Assembly: GCF_032362555.1 (NCBI RefSeq)
Contig: NC_083526.1
Span: forward strand, 826,001 to 890,000
Direction of reading: 5' to 3'
DNA length: 64,000 bases
Source: Amyelois transitella
Taxonomy: Eukaryota > Arthropoda > Insecta > Lepidoptera > Pyralidae
Shown: positions 53,470 to 64,000 of the stretch, in pieces
Numbering within the stretch: the stretch's first letter is position 1
Layout: each line of letters begins with the position of its first letter
The notes under the pieces: generated by a model
The model's input: only the letters and a program-made list of their open reading frames with translations
Databases searched by the model: none
Told to the model about the DNA's origin: nothing
Program-made: the position numbers and the translations under genes

Positions 53470-55700
53470 TTATATACCCGCGACTTAAAAGTTCACTCAC
53501 AATCTCAATACGTAAAAACTGACCTCTGTATCGTCCCTTAAAGAGGGGAGACATTTTGTTACACCAGTTTTTTAGTTTGACATCTAAGAAAATCGCATTC
53601 AAATGGGAGATATATTATTCGTGTCAAAAACTTATCAAAATAACTGAATTAAATATGGGAGTGGTTTCATGAGCTTATTCTTTTTTTTTAATATTAAAGG
53701 ACAAGGCAAAAAAAAGTTTAACATAGCCAATGTCACTCCAAAACATAAGCGTACGAGAGAAAACTACTAGAGAGGGAATAAAAAAGTTTTCCCGACAGTT
53801 AATTTGTTTTAATAGGGAATGCATCGCGTCTATTCGTCTCTTCGATTGGCGCTAAGTTTTCGTCGGAGCGAAACATGGTCCACGCAGGCGCCATTTCCCG
53901 CCATTTTCTTAGAATCGGATTGCCATTGTGGGAAATCTCCCAGATTTGGATGGAAGGGTAGTTTTTTTTTAAGTTTATGCTTCGTTTGATTTATTTTGTT
54001 TATTTAAGCGACATTTGAAAATCAATTGCTTTTGGCCTCTTTATTGAAAACTTTAATGCCATTTTACAATTTTAATTATTATATTTTGTAATTGCTTTAT
54101 GTATCAATTGTGGAATATTAATTTATTATACTAAATTAAAATATTTTTTTGTTGTTGATAAAATAAGAAGAGTTTTATTTCAAAACAATTTTGCTAATTG
54201 TTTTATTAGTTATCAGTCTTTAAGTTTCAGATTTTATGTGCTAAAAGTATAAAGATATCATGAGCTATATTCTGTAATGAATTTGTCACTTCTCAGAATA
54301 GCTCAAAATTGTGTTAAAGAAAGTAAACTTTTTTGCACTCTTTGCTACCACTGTTTTTGATAAAATAATGATTGGCGATGCTTATAGATCACATTAAAAA
54401 TAAAACTTAATGAAATACGTTTGTCACATTTTTAAATGTCCACCAAATTCTGTGTTTCTTCATAATTGCTGTTTAAAGTGCCATCGGCGAAAATTTAAAT
54501 TACATAGAAAATTAATAACATAGTACCTTGTTCCCTCCCGATTCTACTCTATTGCGAAGTTAATTTTCCAACTAATTTTCCGGGAGCGTTTTCCCTAACC
54601 ATGGTAACACCGTTTTCCCAACTGGTCAGTCGTTTTGGCGCCGTTGCCGCAAGCACCCGACGGCCGCATTCCCGCGTACCGACATCGTATGACAAAAAAA
54701 AAAAATTAAAAAAAATATGTGCGTTCCAATGTGAAAATAGAGTGAAACATCCTTGTGTCTTTGTGGTTTATCTGTGCATGTTTTTTCGTCGTTAAAAAAA
54801 AGTAAGTAGTCAAATGCATATTCGCGGAATTACCTTTAACTAGCCTTGGATTTTCGCGACTCTTACGGGATAATGTTGTTTTTTGGAATGGTCGGGTTAT
54901 AAATAAAGATTACGTTAGGCTTTGGCCGAGTTTTCTATTGTAGCGTGATTTATAAATATTCCATTTTGCACCCATTTTTATAAGTAAAGGAAAATTGTTA
55001 CTAGGTATAACATTTACATGTTTTTTAATTTTTCAGTTGAAAACAAAATACCTATGAAGAAAATAGTTATTATGCTGTCCATTAAAAAAAATGGGATTGA
55101 TGTTTATTGAAAAAAAATTACAAGTTATTCATGAGCCTGTTTAGTAAAATAGGAAAATGATACTCTTGTTTTAGAACATTTGGAGGCATCATTTTGACTT
55201 TAAAAATTTATGTGGATTTTAATTATATCTAGTTAAGTTTCAAAAACTTTGAAAACTCAATGTAATAAGTATTTATTTTTTGTAATTTCATTTTTTTTAC
55301 TTTTTGTCTTTGTTAGTAGCTTACATAAACAATAAAAAAACAATTTCTAATTGATATATTATCATTTGAGCTTTTGGTTTATTCTTTAAGAATTCATAAA
55401 TTAAATTAAAAAAAAAAACTACCTACTTTTAATATCTATATTTTAGACTAACGGGTATGCGATGCCAATTTTTATAAATAAATCTATATAATAAAATAAA
55501 TAATAGAGTACCTTATCATAACAATACTTTAATCAACGTTACGAGTGAGTTCAAACGTAAAAGTTTACAACCAAACACATTAATTAATATTTGGACAATT
55601 TATTGGCAAAGTTTTTATCAGCGTCCGTACGCGAAACTATTTGTTGTAACTTATGGTACGGTTTTGTTACGTAGATTATATGTAGCCGTTATAATTGAAT
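53470..55700. other. Repeat-poor AT-rich island
   Basis: About 2.2 kb without any of the named repeat families; contains GCGCCATTTCCCGCCATTTT near 53890 and the CpG-rich patch at 54600. Confidence 0.5.
54540..54810 (+). other. CpG-rich patch with ATG and splice-donor-like end
   Basis: In an AT-rich island, 54601-54700 is CpG-rich. An ATG at 54601 (context ACCATGG) opens 64 codons, and an AAAA|GTAAGT donor-like site lies at 54802. It could be the first exon of a plus-strand gene; no downstream exon was recognised. Confidence 0.3.
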
Positions 55701-55715
55701 ATATCTACACTAATG

Positions 55716-55890
55716 GTAGCGTAAAAGGCGATTAAGGGCTAGGCTTATATACTTGGGATTACTCTTTTAGGCGATGGGCTAGCAGCCTGTCACTATTTGA
55801 ATCTTATTAAGCCTTTAAGCCTTTCAGTCTTTTGATGACTGTTGGCTGTGTCTACCCCGCAAGGGATATAGATGAGATTATATGTTATGT
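55716..55890 (+). mobile_element. R1 5'-truncated copy
   Basis: Starts GTCGTAAAAGGCGATTAAG-like text and keeps the 3' part. Confidence 0.7.
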
Positions 55891-55909
55891 TTGTATTTTA
55901 AAAGCGAAC

Positions 55910-56100
55910 GTTAGTTTGTTTGTTAGAAAACGCTGCAGTGCAGTTTGTTACAGCTTCTTCTGCACTGACTCTTCGGAAGCGTCGTAAACTTAAACTTTAA
56001 CAAGTTTTAAGTTATTTATTTGACGTCAACCAATGAAAATTATTAGGTGATGTTTGAAATGTCCCACATAAATGAGAAATTTATTTTAATTTGAATTTGA
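55910..56100 (+). mobile_element. R5 LINE-like 3' end
   Basis: CTGCAGTGCAGTTTGTTAC and TTTGACGTCAACCAATG. Confidence 0.7.
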
Positions 56101-56289
56101 CCTCTTCACTGATAAACAACTAACCCGATCTGCATGAAATTTTGCATACACATAGTGTAAAGTCCGGAGAAGGACATATGTAGGCATAAGATCGCCCACG
56201 AGGATTTAGCGCTATCTATCAATAACTACAGGTTTTTCGCAAATCCCACGTTTTCCTTCACCATAAGATCAACTGTTAGTATTCTAACT

Positions 56290-56522
56290 AATGTAAGTGA
56301 GTGTGGAGGGAAAGGTCGGAGTGGAAAGACCTAGACGAACGTATCTTGATCAAATTAAGGACGTCCTGGTGAAGGGTCAGGTCAAAAGTACCCGAAACCG
56401 TCGAGCTTGCATGAAGAGAGTTATGAATGTGGATGAAGCGAAGGAAGTATGCAGAAATCGTGGCAAGTGGAAAGATGTAGTCTCTGCCTACCCCTCCGGG
56501 AATGAGGCGTGATTTTATGTTT
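56290..56522 (+). mobile_element. R4 LINE 3' fragment
   Basis: 71-codon remnant of the same ORF tail, VGVERPRRTYL to YPSGNEA. Confidence 0.8.
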
Positions 56523-56635
56523 ATGTCTATAACTTCGAACTTCGTCATTGGTACACGGCCGAGTTAGGATTCGAACCTGTGTCCTTCTGCGCATCACGCA
56601 TTTCAACCACTGCAATAAAGAGTTTCATCTATATA

Positions 56636-56893
56636 TCTCCGGGCACCATTAGAAATAAGAATAGGGCCACTCCATCACTTCCTCATGGATGTCGTAAAAG
56701 GCGACTAAGGTATAGGCTTATAAACTTGGGATTCTTCTTTTAGACGTCAGGCTAGCAACCTGTCACTATTTGAATCTCAATTCTATCATTAAGCCAAACA
56801 GCTGAACGTGGCTTATCAGTCATTTGAAGACTGTTGGCTCTGTCTACCCCGCAAGGGATATAGGCGTGATTATATGTATGTATGTATGTATGT
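56636..56893 (+). mobile_element. R1 near-full copy
   Basis: Starts CCGGGCACC; five TATG units at the 3' end. Confidence 0.8.
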
Positions 56894-57034
56894 TTCTATC
56901 TCTTGTATACAGCATTAACAACAAAAATAAATATGAGTTAACCTAAAAACATTGGATGTAGAATATCGACCAGCCCACATACTATAGTTTACATTACGCA
57001 ATTGTAAATTAAACGTGCGATAGTAATTTCAACA

Positions 57035-57395
57035 GGGCGTCGGTGGTCGGAACGGTAAGGTGTCTAGTCGAAACTCGGTTGGGCATAAAGGCACCGGTTC
57101 GAATCCCTGAATCAATCAAATCAATGAATATTTTCGAAGTTACGTCCATTAGTTTGATAACTAACCTATTCTCTTACGGTGAGGGAAAACATCGTGAGGA
57201 AACCTGCACATTCAAGCAACTGGATGTGTAACCATATGATCCAATACGGGTTAGGTTTCACTGCAAAGGTTGCGGAGGTCAGACGGGAGTCGCTTTGTGT
57301 GACCTGACTCACCCAATCCAGGATCCATGGTCAAGAGCTTACCCCGGGCTCCTCTCCAGAGTGGTGAGGATGCAACCGGGACTATTGCCATAAAA
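57035..57395 (+). mobile_element. R6 repeat with tRNA-like head
   Basis: GGGCGTCGGTGGTCGG then GGTTCGAATCCCTGA, a pol III B-box-like head, then the CCATGG body. An internal part of the family is deleted. Confidence 0.75.
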
Positions 57396-57563
57396 ATAAG
57401 TTGTATACATATTCCAATTCCCTTGCACTTCTATATTTATCGGAATTTTTTGATACCATAATGTTTTTGTTTCATCATACCTACAAAAGTGTGTATTTTG
57501 ATAGGTAAATCTATTTTTAAAGACTTGTTTTATATTAAAAGACTTGTTTTATCTTAGACTAGA

Positions 57564-57748
57564 CCGCCCGCGACTTTTTCCGCATGGAAACTCTGTCAAT
57601 CCCGCGGGAACTTATTCTGGGTCTTCAGCTACCTACATACCAAATTTTATCGTAATCGGTTCAGTAGTTCTTGCGTGAAAGAGTAACAAACATCTATACT
57701 GACATACTCACAAACTTTCGTATATATGTATATAATGTTAGTAGGATT
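57564..57748 (+). mobile_element. R3 repeat, diverged
   Basis: CCGCCCGCGACTTTTTCC to TTAGTAGGAT. Confidence 0.75.
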
Positions 57749-58221
57749 TAAGTAGTTGGTTTAATTGCTGGTCTTACAGAATCAAAAAAGATTATGAAGA
57801 AACCTGCACATTCAGGCAACTGGACTTCATTCATTGGATATTCTCTATATACGAATACTAGCTTATGTAATTCTTAAGAGTCTATTCTATACGTGTACCA
57901 AATTTAATTGAAATCTATTCAGTCGTTTTTGAGTTTATTCGTTACAAACATACAAAACTTTTTCCTTACTATTAATGTGGATTCGACGGGTGTCCTATTG
58001 TGAAAAACTAAATTACTTTAATCTAGGATTGTGGTTACAGACATACTCACAACTGTATTCTAGAGAGCAAAGGACGACAATGAGACTAACGCCAAGAGGA
58101 TTTATCCTTTAGTTGCGTCTTACGTCTTCCATGGAGGCCGTACGTAAAGCATTAAACCTATTCTAAAAAGAACTTTTATCTCTAAGGTCGAGTACTTGAT
58201 TCGCACCTACTCAGGAACTAC

Positions 58222-58431
58222 TCCTTCTATTTGAAAAATTCTTTTTGTATTGAATAGACCATTTATCGAGGAAGGCTTTAAGCTATATAACATCACGCTG
58301 CAACTATAAGGAGCGAAAAAATAATGAAACATGTGAAAAAAAGAACGGGGAAAATTATTCAACCTTGAGGGCTTCAATGATGCCCAAAATAACTATTCCA
58401 CGCGGACGAAGCCGCGGGCACAGCGAGTTCA
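58222..58431 (-). mobile_element. R2 repeat, truncated
   Basis: Reverse; ends GAAGCCGCGGGCACAGCGAG. Confidence 0.75.
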
Positions 58432-58544
58432 TCATAATTTTTGTTAAAATTTAGTGCAAAAGTACCTTAGCAAATAATTTCAAGTGTCATTTTTCTGTAA
58501 CCTAAATCTGCATGCTTGAAGTAAACATAAGATTTTCTTTACAA

Positions 58545-58620
58545 TACAAATAGTCACGTCTATATCACTTGCGGTGTAGACAGAGCCGGCAGTCTTGAAA
58601 AGAATGAAAGGCGATATTTT
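58545..58620 (-). mobile_element. R1 3' fragment
   Basis: Tail and hairpin part only. Confidence 0.65.
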
Positions 58621-58935
58621 TAATTGGCGATATTAAATGCTAATCTTTAGTAAAGAAATTGACCATGTTTAATTCATAAATAGTAATGATAGAAGTGATG
58701 ATTGACGCAATTAATGGACGTCGGAAAAACAAATCGCCGTGGGAATGATTACATAGAAATTGATGCAAAAAACAGCAAAATATCTTTGTCTCCTTTTGTA
58801 CAGGAAGCGCTAGCTAGGCAGTGACGTGACAAACAGATAAACATATATGAATAGCTATACACTGAACGAGGTTTTAAACGATAGAAATGTTGACATTTAA
58901 ATTATTTTTTTAATACTTAATTTGTCCCATGTATA

Positions 58936-59155
58936 AAACAATAAGAAAAAGAATAGGACCACTCCATCTCTTTCTCTTGGCTTTCGTAAAAGGCGACTAA
59001 GGGATAGCCTTATTAAATTGTAATTCTTATTTTAGGCGACGGGCTAGCGACCTGTAGCTATTTGAATCTCAATTCTATCCTGGGGCCTATCAGTCTTTTA
59101 GAGACTGTTGGCTCTGTCTGCCCCGCAAGAGATATATACGTGACTATATGTATGA
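58936..59155 (+). mobile_element. R1 copy
   Basis: Ends about 95 bp from the P450 stop codon. Confidence 0.75.
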
Positions 59156-59217
59156 ATTTAAAAAAAAAGTGATTCTAAATCGAGGTAAAAAATAAAAATT
59201 CATTGCAATAAATAAAT

Positions 59218-59223
59218 TTTAAT
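59218..59223 (-). terminator. Possible P450 poly(A) signal ATTAAA
   Basis: Variant hexamer about 28 nt after the stop. No canonical AATAAA is seen close by on this strand. Confidence 0.3.
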
Positions 59224-59250
59224 CAGTATATCGTTAGCTATATCTATGAG

Positions 59251-59417
59251 TTAATACCTAGGGTTGAACTTCAAATGCATGCCGCCCATAGGGCTAAGAA
59301 TAAGTCTCAGTGGACTTAATTCAACTTGTTTTGGCGTACTGTGAGTCATTTCTACACTGTATTTACTTAGCAGCTTCATCATGCACACTCGACTCTGGAC
59401 TTTGGCGAAGCGCATAC
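59251..59417 (-). CDS. P450 exon 2
   Basis: Acceptor ACAG at 59418. Completes Gly448, then MRFAKVQSRVCMMKLL to KFNPRY and TAA, 54 further residues. The intron site after PFGxGPRNCIG is common in lepidopteran CYP6-type genes. Confidence 0.93.
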
Positions 59418-62400
59418 CTGTAATGAGAGAAGATTTATTTGAAATATATTTTTTTGGCGGTAAAAAGATGTGTTAAAAAGGTGATTGTTTGACAAAGTTT
59501 TTTTAATCTATGACTTTTAAGTTACGGAGCGTCGGTGGTCAAATAGGTAAAGTGCCCGGTTAAAATGCGTGTTGCCCAGAAAAGCCTAGGTTCGAATACC
59601 ACCTCGGCCATGAACCAATGACAGAAGTTTCCACTAGATAAATGTGCTTATTCTCTTGTTCCCTTCTATAATATCTACGGAAAAGGGATGGAACTATTTT
59701 ATTCTGGGAGCCACACAGTTTAAGTTAAAAGTCTTCGTCCTCCTGGCTTTAGTCCCGGTCGCATCCTTATCACTCTGGAGAGGAGCCCAGGGTATGCCTT
59801 TGACCATGGATCCTTAATTGGGTGAGCCAGGTTTTTACACGAAGCGACACCCATCTGACCTCCGCAACCTTTGAAGGGGAACCGGACCCATATTGGATCT
59901 ATCATGGTTACACATCCAGTTGCCAGAATGTGAAGGTATCCTTTCCTGGTTTTTCCTTACCGTAAGAGCATCGGTTAGTATTCAAACTAATGTACATAAC
60001 TTCTAAAATAGTCATTGGTACATGACCGAGGTGGGATTCGAACCTTTATGCGTATCACGCATTGCAAACGACCTTACCGATTTTTAATGACGTGATCGTT
60101 TTTGAATTAATGAATTAAAAACATCCTATTCTATTGTTATAAATTATATTTGATCCAAAATCTAGATTAATTCAATTTGATACCAACATAACAATAAAAA
60201 GGTATTATCTATTTATAAATCAATGATTAAGTGACAGCGAATTATTGAAAAAAAAAAACATATTTCAAATCAAGTGCAAATTGCACTGATAAAGGTTTTA
60301 ATACACTCATTGTACTTTGGCATAGACAAAAGAATTATGTCCTTAAAGTGCATTAGGTTTAGGAGAATACACGTGTACTTAGTGTACTGGTTGCAATAAT
60401 ATGTCAAGATAAGGTGATAATTAATATATCATACGTCACAGATAATCTTTGCTAAATACTTTAAGTTGATTTTGATTAGGCATCCGTAAATAATTTTATT
60501 GATTTGTTTAGGGATCCGTTTATTTTTTATTTATTATCTTTAATGGTGGTGTGGTTCCCGGCACAAATACAAAAAAGAATAGGACCACTCCATCTCTTTC
60601 CCACGGATGTCGTAAAAAGCGACTAAGGGATAGGCCAAAAGTTCTCTGTCACTTAACACTTCTATACATTTGTATTTATACAAAATAATTTTAATAAAAA
60701 AATAATATTTTCTCACATAATCTCACGTCCCTTTCTCGGAGGGTTTGACAGAGACTACATCTTTCCATTCATAACTCTCTAAGAAAGCTTGGCGGTTTAA
60801 AGGTACGCTTGACCTGACCTTTCGTGGAACGTGGGCGGGTAATCTATCACAATTTCTGAATCTCAATTCTATCATTGAGACATCCAGCTAAATAAAGTTT
60901 CTGAAATAATGGCTATCACCTAAAACATGGATACCGAAGTACAGCCTCTTTTTTTTCTTTTTTTGTAAGTGGTTGGGAGTAGTCTTTAGTGCCGGGAACC
61001 ACACGGCCATAAATATATCAGTCATCAGTTTGTTACCGCTTCTTCTGCACTGACGCCTTGGAAGCGGCAGTAAACTTAGTTTTAAGTAATTTATTTGACG
61101 TCAATCAATGTTGTTAAACCATACGTTTTGACAGTTATTAAGTGATATGAAGTATCCTATAATAATGAATAAAAATTTTGAATTTGAATATATAATCGCA
61201 AATCGCTCACAGACAAATGGACTTTGTTTTATATTATTATATTACCTATCTAATTATGATAAAAAAAAAACCATTAAAACCGGTGCAAATGATAAGTTTG
61301 AGCTTCTACGTCATATAATTATTTACAAACATACAGACGTAATTTCCTAATTTTTATGTAGTTTTGGAGTTTTTTTTAATGGAGTGATCCTTTATTTTCA
61401 ATAGAAACCGTAAAAGGCGAAGGGATACGCTTATAGACTTTACAGATGGGATTTCTCTTATAAGCGATGGGCTAGCAACCTGCCACTATTTGAATCTCAA
61501 TTCCACCACACATTATTATCTTTAATGGCGGTGTGGTTCCCGGCACCAATACAAAAAAGAATAGGATGTCGTAAAAGGCGACTAAGGGATAGGCTTACAA
61601 ACTTGGGATTCTTTTTTTGGCGATGCGGGTTAGCAACCTGTCACTATTTAATCTCAATTCTATCATTAAGCTAAATAGCTGAACGTGGCTATTCAGTCTT
61701 TTCAAGACTATGGCTCTGTCTACCCCGCAAGGGATATAGCCGTGACCATATGTATGTATGTATGTAGAAGAAATAACTTACCAATACAGTTCCTTGGTCC
61801 GACCCCAAAAGGTATATAAGCGCATGGATGTCTATTTTTCACATTTTCTGGAGAAAACCTTTCAGGGTCAAATGTTTGAGGATTCGGATAATGCTTCGCG
61901 TCATGGTGGATTGACATAGGCGATATAAACACAGCCTGTCCTTTCTCAATTTTAAGACCTAAATCAGGGAATTCGTAATTGCATTGAGCCCTTCTTTGTA
62001 AAGAATCAAGGACAGGGTACATTCGTAGAGTTTCATCGAAAACTTTCCCCATATAATTGAGTTCATTAACTGAGTCGTAAGTTATCTTGCCTTCGTGCCT
62101 CTGTAGTACTTCATCTATTTCTTCCAGAACTTTCTTCTGTATATCCAAATTGCGAGCTAATTCATACAGCATGAATGTCATAGTTGTAGCACTGGTCTCG
62201 TATCCAGCGACGTAAAAAGCAAATGCCTGCCCAGCTATTACATCTTCATTGAAATCTAGCTGCAGTTGTTTATCGTCACCTCGTCTTGTTCCTTTAATTT
62301 CACCCTGCTGTCTCAATTCCAGAATTAAATCCATAAAATCTTTCCTACCTATTGGAGCACCTTTCCTTTCATCAATAACTACCCTTACTAGATCATAGAA

Positions 62401-63123
62401 GAAGTTCACAATTGATTTCGGGAATAGCGAAGTGTTGAACTTCTTCATTAAATCGGGAAACATCATTATTATTTCGATGAAGTAGCTTATGTCAAAGATG
62501 AGTTTGTCGAAAGATGATATGTTCTTCACAATTTCATTTTCTTTGTCAATGTCCATATCTATACCGAAGGCGCATGCAGATATTGAACTCAAAGTATATT
62601 TCTGGATCAATTTGTGGACTTCTTGTTCTGGATTTTCCTTGACAATTCTGTCGACGTAGTTCAAGAAATTGTCAGCCCGTTCAGTCATTAAGTAGGTCAT
62701 GTTTTTCAATTTCCCAGATGTGAACAGTGGGGTGAAATAGTTTCTTAGGACACGCCACGTGTCCCCATCAGCGTTGAAGAGATTAGCTCCAAGTCCTTCT
62801 TTACTGAATTCAGTTCCGCGATCGGGAAATACATCAAAATCTTTGATAGTCACTTGTTTGACAATATCCAAATCCCTGACCAGAAGAACAGGAGTGACCA
62901 TAGTATAAATACCGACGACCTTTTCATCAGGAAATTGATTGTAAGCATCCTTCAAGATTTCACCTAAATATTTCTTTCTTGTAGTCATTTCGAAGAAATT
63001 CCCGAAAAGCGCCACGGGTTTTGGTCCCAACACTTTCTTGTTCTTCCAAAAGTGTAGCGTTCTTGTGGTGTAATAGTACAATGTTGTTATTAAAGTTATT
63101 AGCACCAAAATATAGGGAATCAT
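59251..63123 (-). CDS. CYP6-like: Cytochrome P450, CYP3 clan (CYP6/CYP321-like), two exons, complete
   Basis: Exons 63123-61782 and 59417-59251 join in phase 1 (G|GT inside the Gly after NCI): 1,509 bases, 502 residues. The N-terminus MIPYILVLITLITTLYYY is a microsomal membrane anchor. Landmarks: helix-C WRVLR (123-127), I-helix AGYETS (306-311), K-helix ETLR (364-367), PERF (420-423) and haem loop PFGVGPRNCIG with Cys446. Exon 2 starts MRFAKVQSRVC and ends KFNPRY. All residues needed for catalysis are present, so it should be an active NADPH-P450-reductase-dependent monooxygenase of the ER, of the type often linked to plant allelochemical or insecticide oxidation; the substrate cannot be told. 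An open frame extends upstream to a GTG at 63156, but the ATG at 63123 in the context CAAAATG is the real start. The subfamily is uncertain. Confidence 0.95.
59525..60095. mobile_element. R6 head (+) and R6 body (-) next to each other
   Basis: 59525-59640 has GCGTCGGTGGTC and GGTTCGAATACC on the plus strand; 59735-60095 is a reverse body. Both lie in the P450 intron. Confidence 0.65.
60547..60640 (+). mobile_element. R1 5' fragment in the P450 intron
   Basis: Shares its 5' flank (ATTATCTTTAATGG) with the copy at 61528. Confidence 0.75.
60718..60830 (-). mobile_element. R4 LINE fragment, decayed
   Basis: Reverse R4 tail with CTTTCTCGGAGGG and TTCATAACTCTC, in the P450 intron. Confidence 0.55.
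61020..61195 (+). mobile_element. R5 LINE-like 3' end in the P450 intron
   Basis: Same signature; AATAAAAATTTTGAATTTG end. Confidence 0.7.
61388..61766 (+). mobile_element. R1 partial and R1 near-full copy in the P450 intron
   Basis: A fragment at 61388-61510 is followed by a copy at 61528-61766, whose TATG tail ends about 15 bp from the P450 exon 1 donor. Confidence 0.8.
61782..63123 (-). CDS. P450 exon 1
   Basis: Codes residues 1-447 and one base. Donor is TTG|GTAAGT. Reading through the donor appends KLFLLHTYIHMV from an R1 repeat before a stop at 61720; that extension is intronic. Confidence 0.95.
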
Positions 63124-63196
63124 TTTGAACGGAACTGTTATTGATGATAAACTCACAGGTACCTACGCCTACCTTCGCACACCTAGGTCTTAATGC

Positions 63197-63201
63197 ACTG
63201 A
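63197..63201 (-). promoter_or_regulatory. P450 initiator (TCAGT)
   Basis: Arthropod-type TCAGT with its A at 63199. The implied 5' UTR is about 76 nt. The TATA spacing is slightly short, so the start site is a proposal. Confidence 0.5.
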
Positions 63202-63215
63202 CGCTGGCAAGCTTT

Positions 63216-63223
63216 CTTTTATA
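63216..63223 (-). promoter_or_regulatory. P450 TATA box
   Basis: TATAAAAG on the minus strand, about 93 bp upstream of the ATG and about 24 bp before a TCAGT initiator. Confidence 0.6.
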
Positions 63224-63477
63224 TTACGTCTGATGATAATCGGGATTAAAAAGTTAGGTACATTTTTAATATAATACGCGTGTAATTGAATGATATGATC
63301 TATTGGCACGTACTTTAGATAACAGATGGAATAAACAATAAATAAAAAATATGTTTTAATTCGTCGTCTATTTTTCTTGCTATATATAACAAATAAATCT
63401 AGTTTCTCGACATTAATTATTATTGGACAACGTAGATTCTTAATTTGACTAGGCATTGCTTCAATAATAATAAAATT

Positions 63478-63672
63478 GATCTCTTATCCATGGATGTCGT
63501 AAAAGGTGACCAAGAAATAGATCTAAGGATTCTTTTTTTAAGGCGATGGGCTTAGCAACCTGTCACTATTTTATTCTCAATTCTATTATTAAGCAAACAG
63601 CTGAACGTGGCCTACCAGTCTTCAAGTCTGTTGTCTACCCTGCAGGGGATATACACTTGTATTTTATGTATA
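63478..63672 (+). mobile_element. R1 5'-truncated copy upstream of the P450
   Basis: Starts TTATCCATGGATGTCG. Confidence 0.7.
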
Positions 63673-63982
63673 ATAAAATTGATATGGAAATGAGGTAACT
63701 CCATTTTTAAGTTCTCTTTTGTAATTCTCCAGTAATGCGAGAAAACTTTGACGATATATCTTCTGTTTTGGACTCAGTATTTGCCGGACCATTTTTTCTT
63801 TTTAGAATTGTTTTTTTTTTAATCTTAATTATTGATTTTTCATGAAGAATGAAGTATCGTTCCTGGCCTTTCTCTTGATTCTTGAAATCAGTGTCACCAG
63901 CGTCGACAATTTAGTCCATGCCATTTCATACTATTGACCTGACCTATCTTCTAGAAAGTCTTCTATCTGATGATGATGAAAG

Positions 63983-64000
63983 AATTAAGGACGTCCTGGT
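63983..64000 (+). mobile_element. R4 LINE fragment cut by the window edge
   Basis: ATTAAGGACGTCCTGGT matches the internal R4 segment; the element continues outside the window. Confidence 0.6.

Larger units (their letters stand above)
63124..63477. other. P450 upstream region
   Basis: Holds the TATA/initiator pair; the rest is AT-rich and repeat-free up to the R1 at 63478. Confidence 0.6.

Noticed and set aside
61720..61781. P450 C-terminal extension KLFLLHTYIHMV
   Set aside because: It is intron read-through into an R1 repeat. A GTAAGT donor and the matching second exon explain the real end.
63124..63156. GTG-initiated 11-residue extension of the P450
   Set aside because: Eukaryotic P450s start at ATG; the ATG at 63123 gives the usual membrane anchor and sits in a good context.

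Overview
This is a repeat-choked piece of a lepidopteran (moth or butterfly) nuclear genome. The support is: AT-rich DNA with spliced genes bounded by GT-AG introns, a CYP3-clan P450 with the intron placement usual in insect CYP6-type genes, and several dispersed repeat families of lepidopteran type. The species cannot be fixed from the window. I see no rRNA gene, no free-standing tRNA gene, no CRISPR array and no bacterial-type operon.

Three host loci can be assembled exon by exon, all on the minus strand. (1) 12278-13964: a six-exon SWIM zinc-finger plus YqaJ-type nuclease gene whose splice phases all close but which carries two single-base frameshifts. (2) 30358-46320: a 12-exon, 562-residue coiled-coil protein of the outer dynein arm docking family (ODAD1/CCDC114-CCDC63), expected in the sperm axoneme. 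(3) 59251-63123: a complete two-exon, 502-residue microsomal cytochrome P450 with a plausible TATA/initiator promoter.

The rest is mostly mobile-element debris. A SINE-like family that I call R1 (5' end GTGCCGTGTGGTTCCCGGCAC, 3' end a TATG microsatellite) occurs about 60 times in both orientations. Its 3' end matches that of a 5'-truncated LINE family (R4), which still encodes a reverse-transcriptase C-terminus at 31239-31664. This points to a LINE/SINE partnership. Other families are a tRNA-derived SINE (S3), two families ending in AGCTGTGCCCGCGAC (R2) or GAGGCCGCCCGCGAC (R3), a LINE-like 3' tail with GACGTCAA and an ATTCT tail (R5), a CCATGGATCC family with a tRNA-like head (R6), and smaller ones (R7-R9).

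Layout: 1-11 kb repeats, with two perfect inverted repeats at 293-344 and 1940-2030; 11-14.6 kb an R1-poor island with the SWIM/YqaJ locus; 14.6-28.4 kb dense repeats; 28.4-30.55 kb a tandem array made of copies of the docking-protein terminal exon; 30.4-46.3 kb the docking-protein gene with repeat-filled introns; 46.3-59 kb repeats and a 2.2-kb repeat-poor AT-rich island (53.5-55.7 kb); 59.2-63.2 kb the P450; 63.2-64 kb upstream DNA ending in a LINE cut by the window edge. The most notable points are the tandemly duplicated terminal exon, in which two copies keep a phase-compatible splice acceptor, and several coding exons whose splice sites lie within 0-20 bp of mobile elements.
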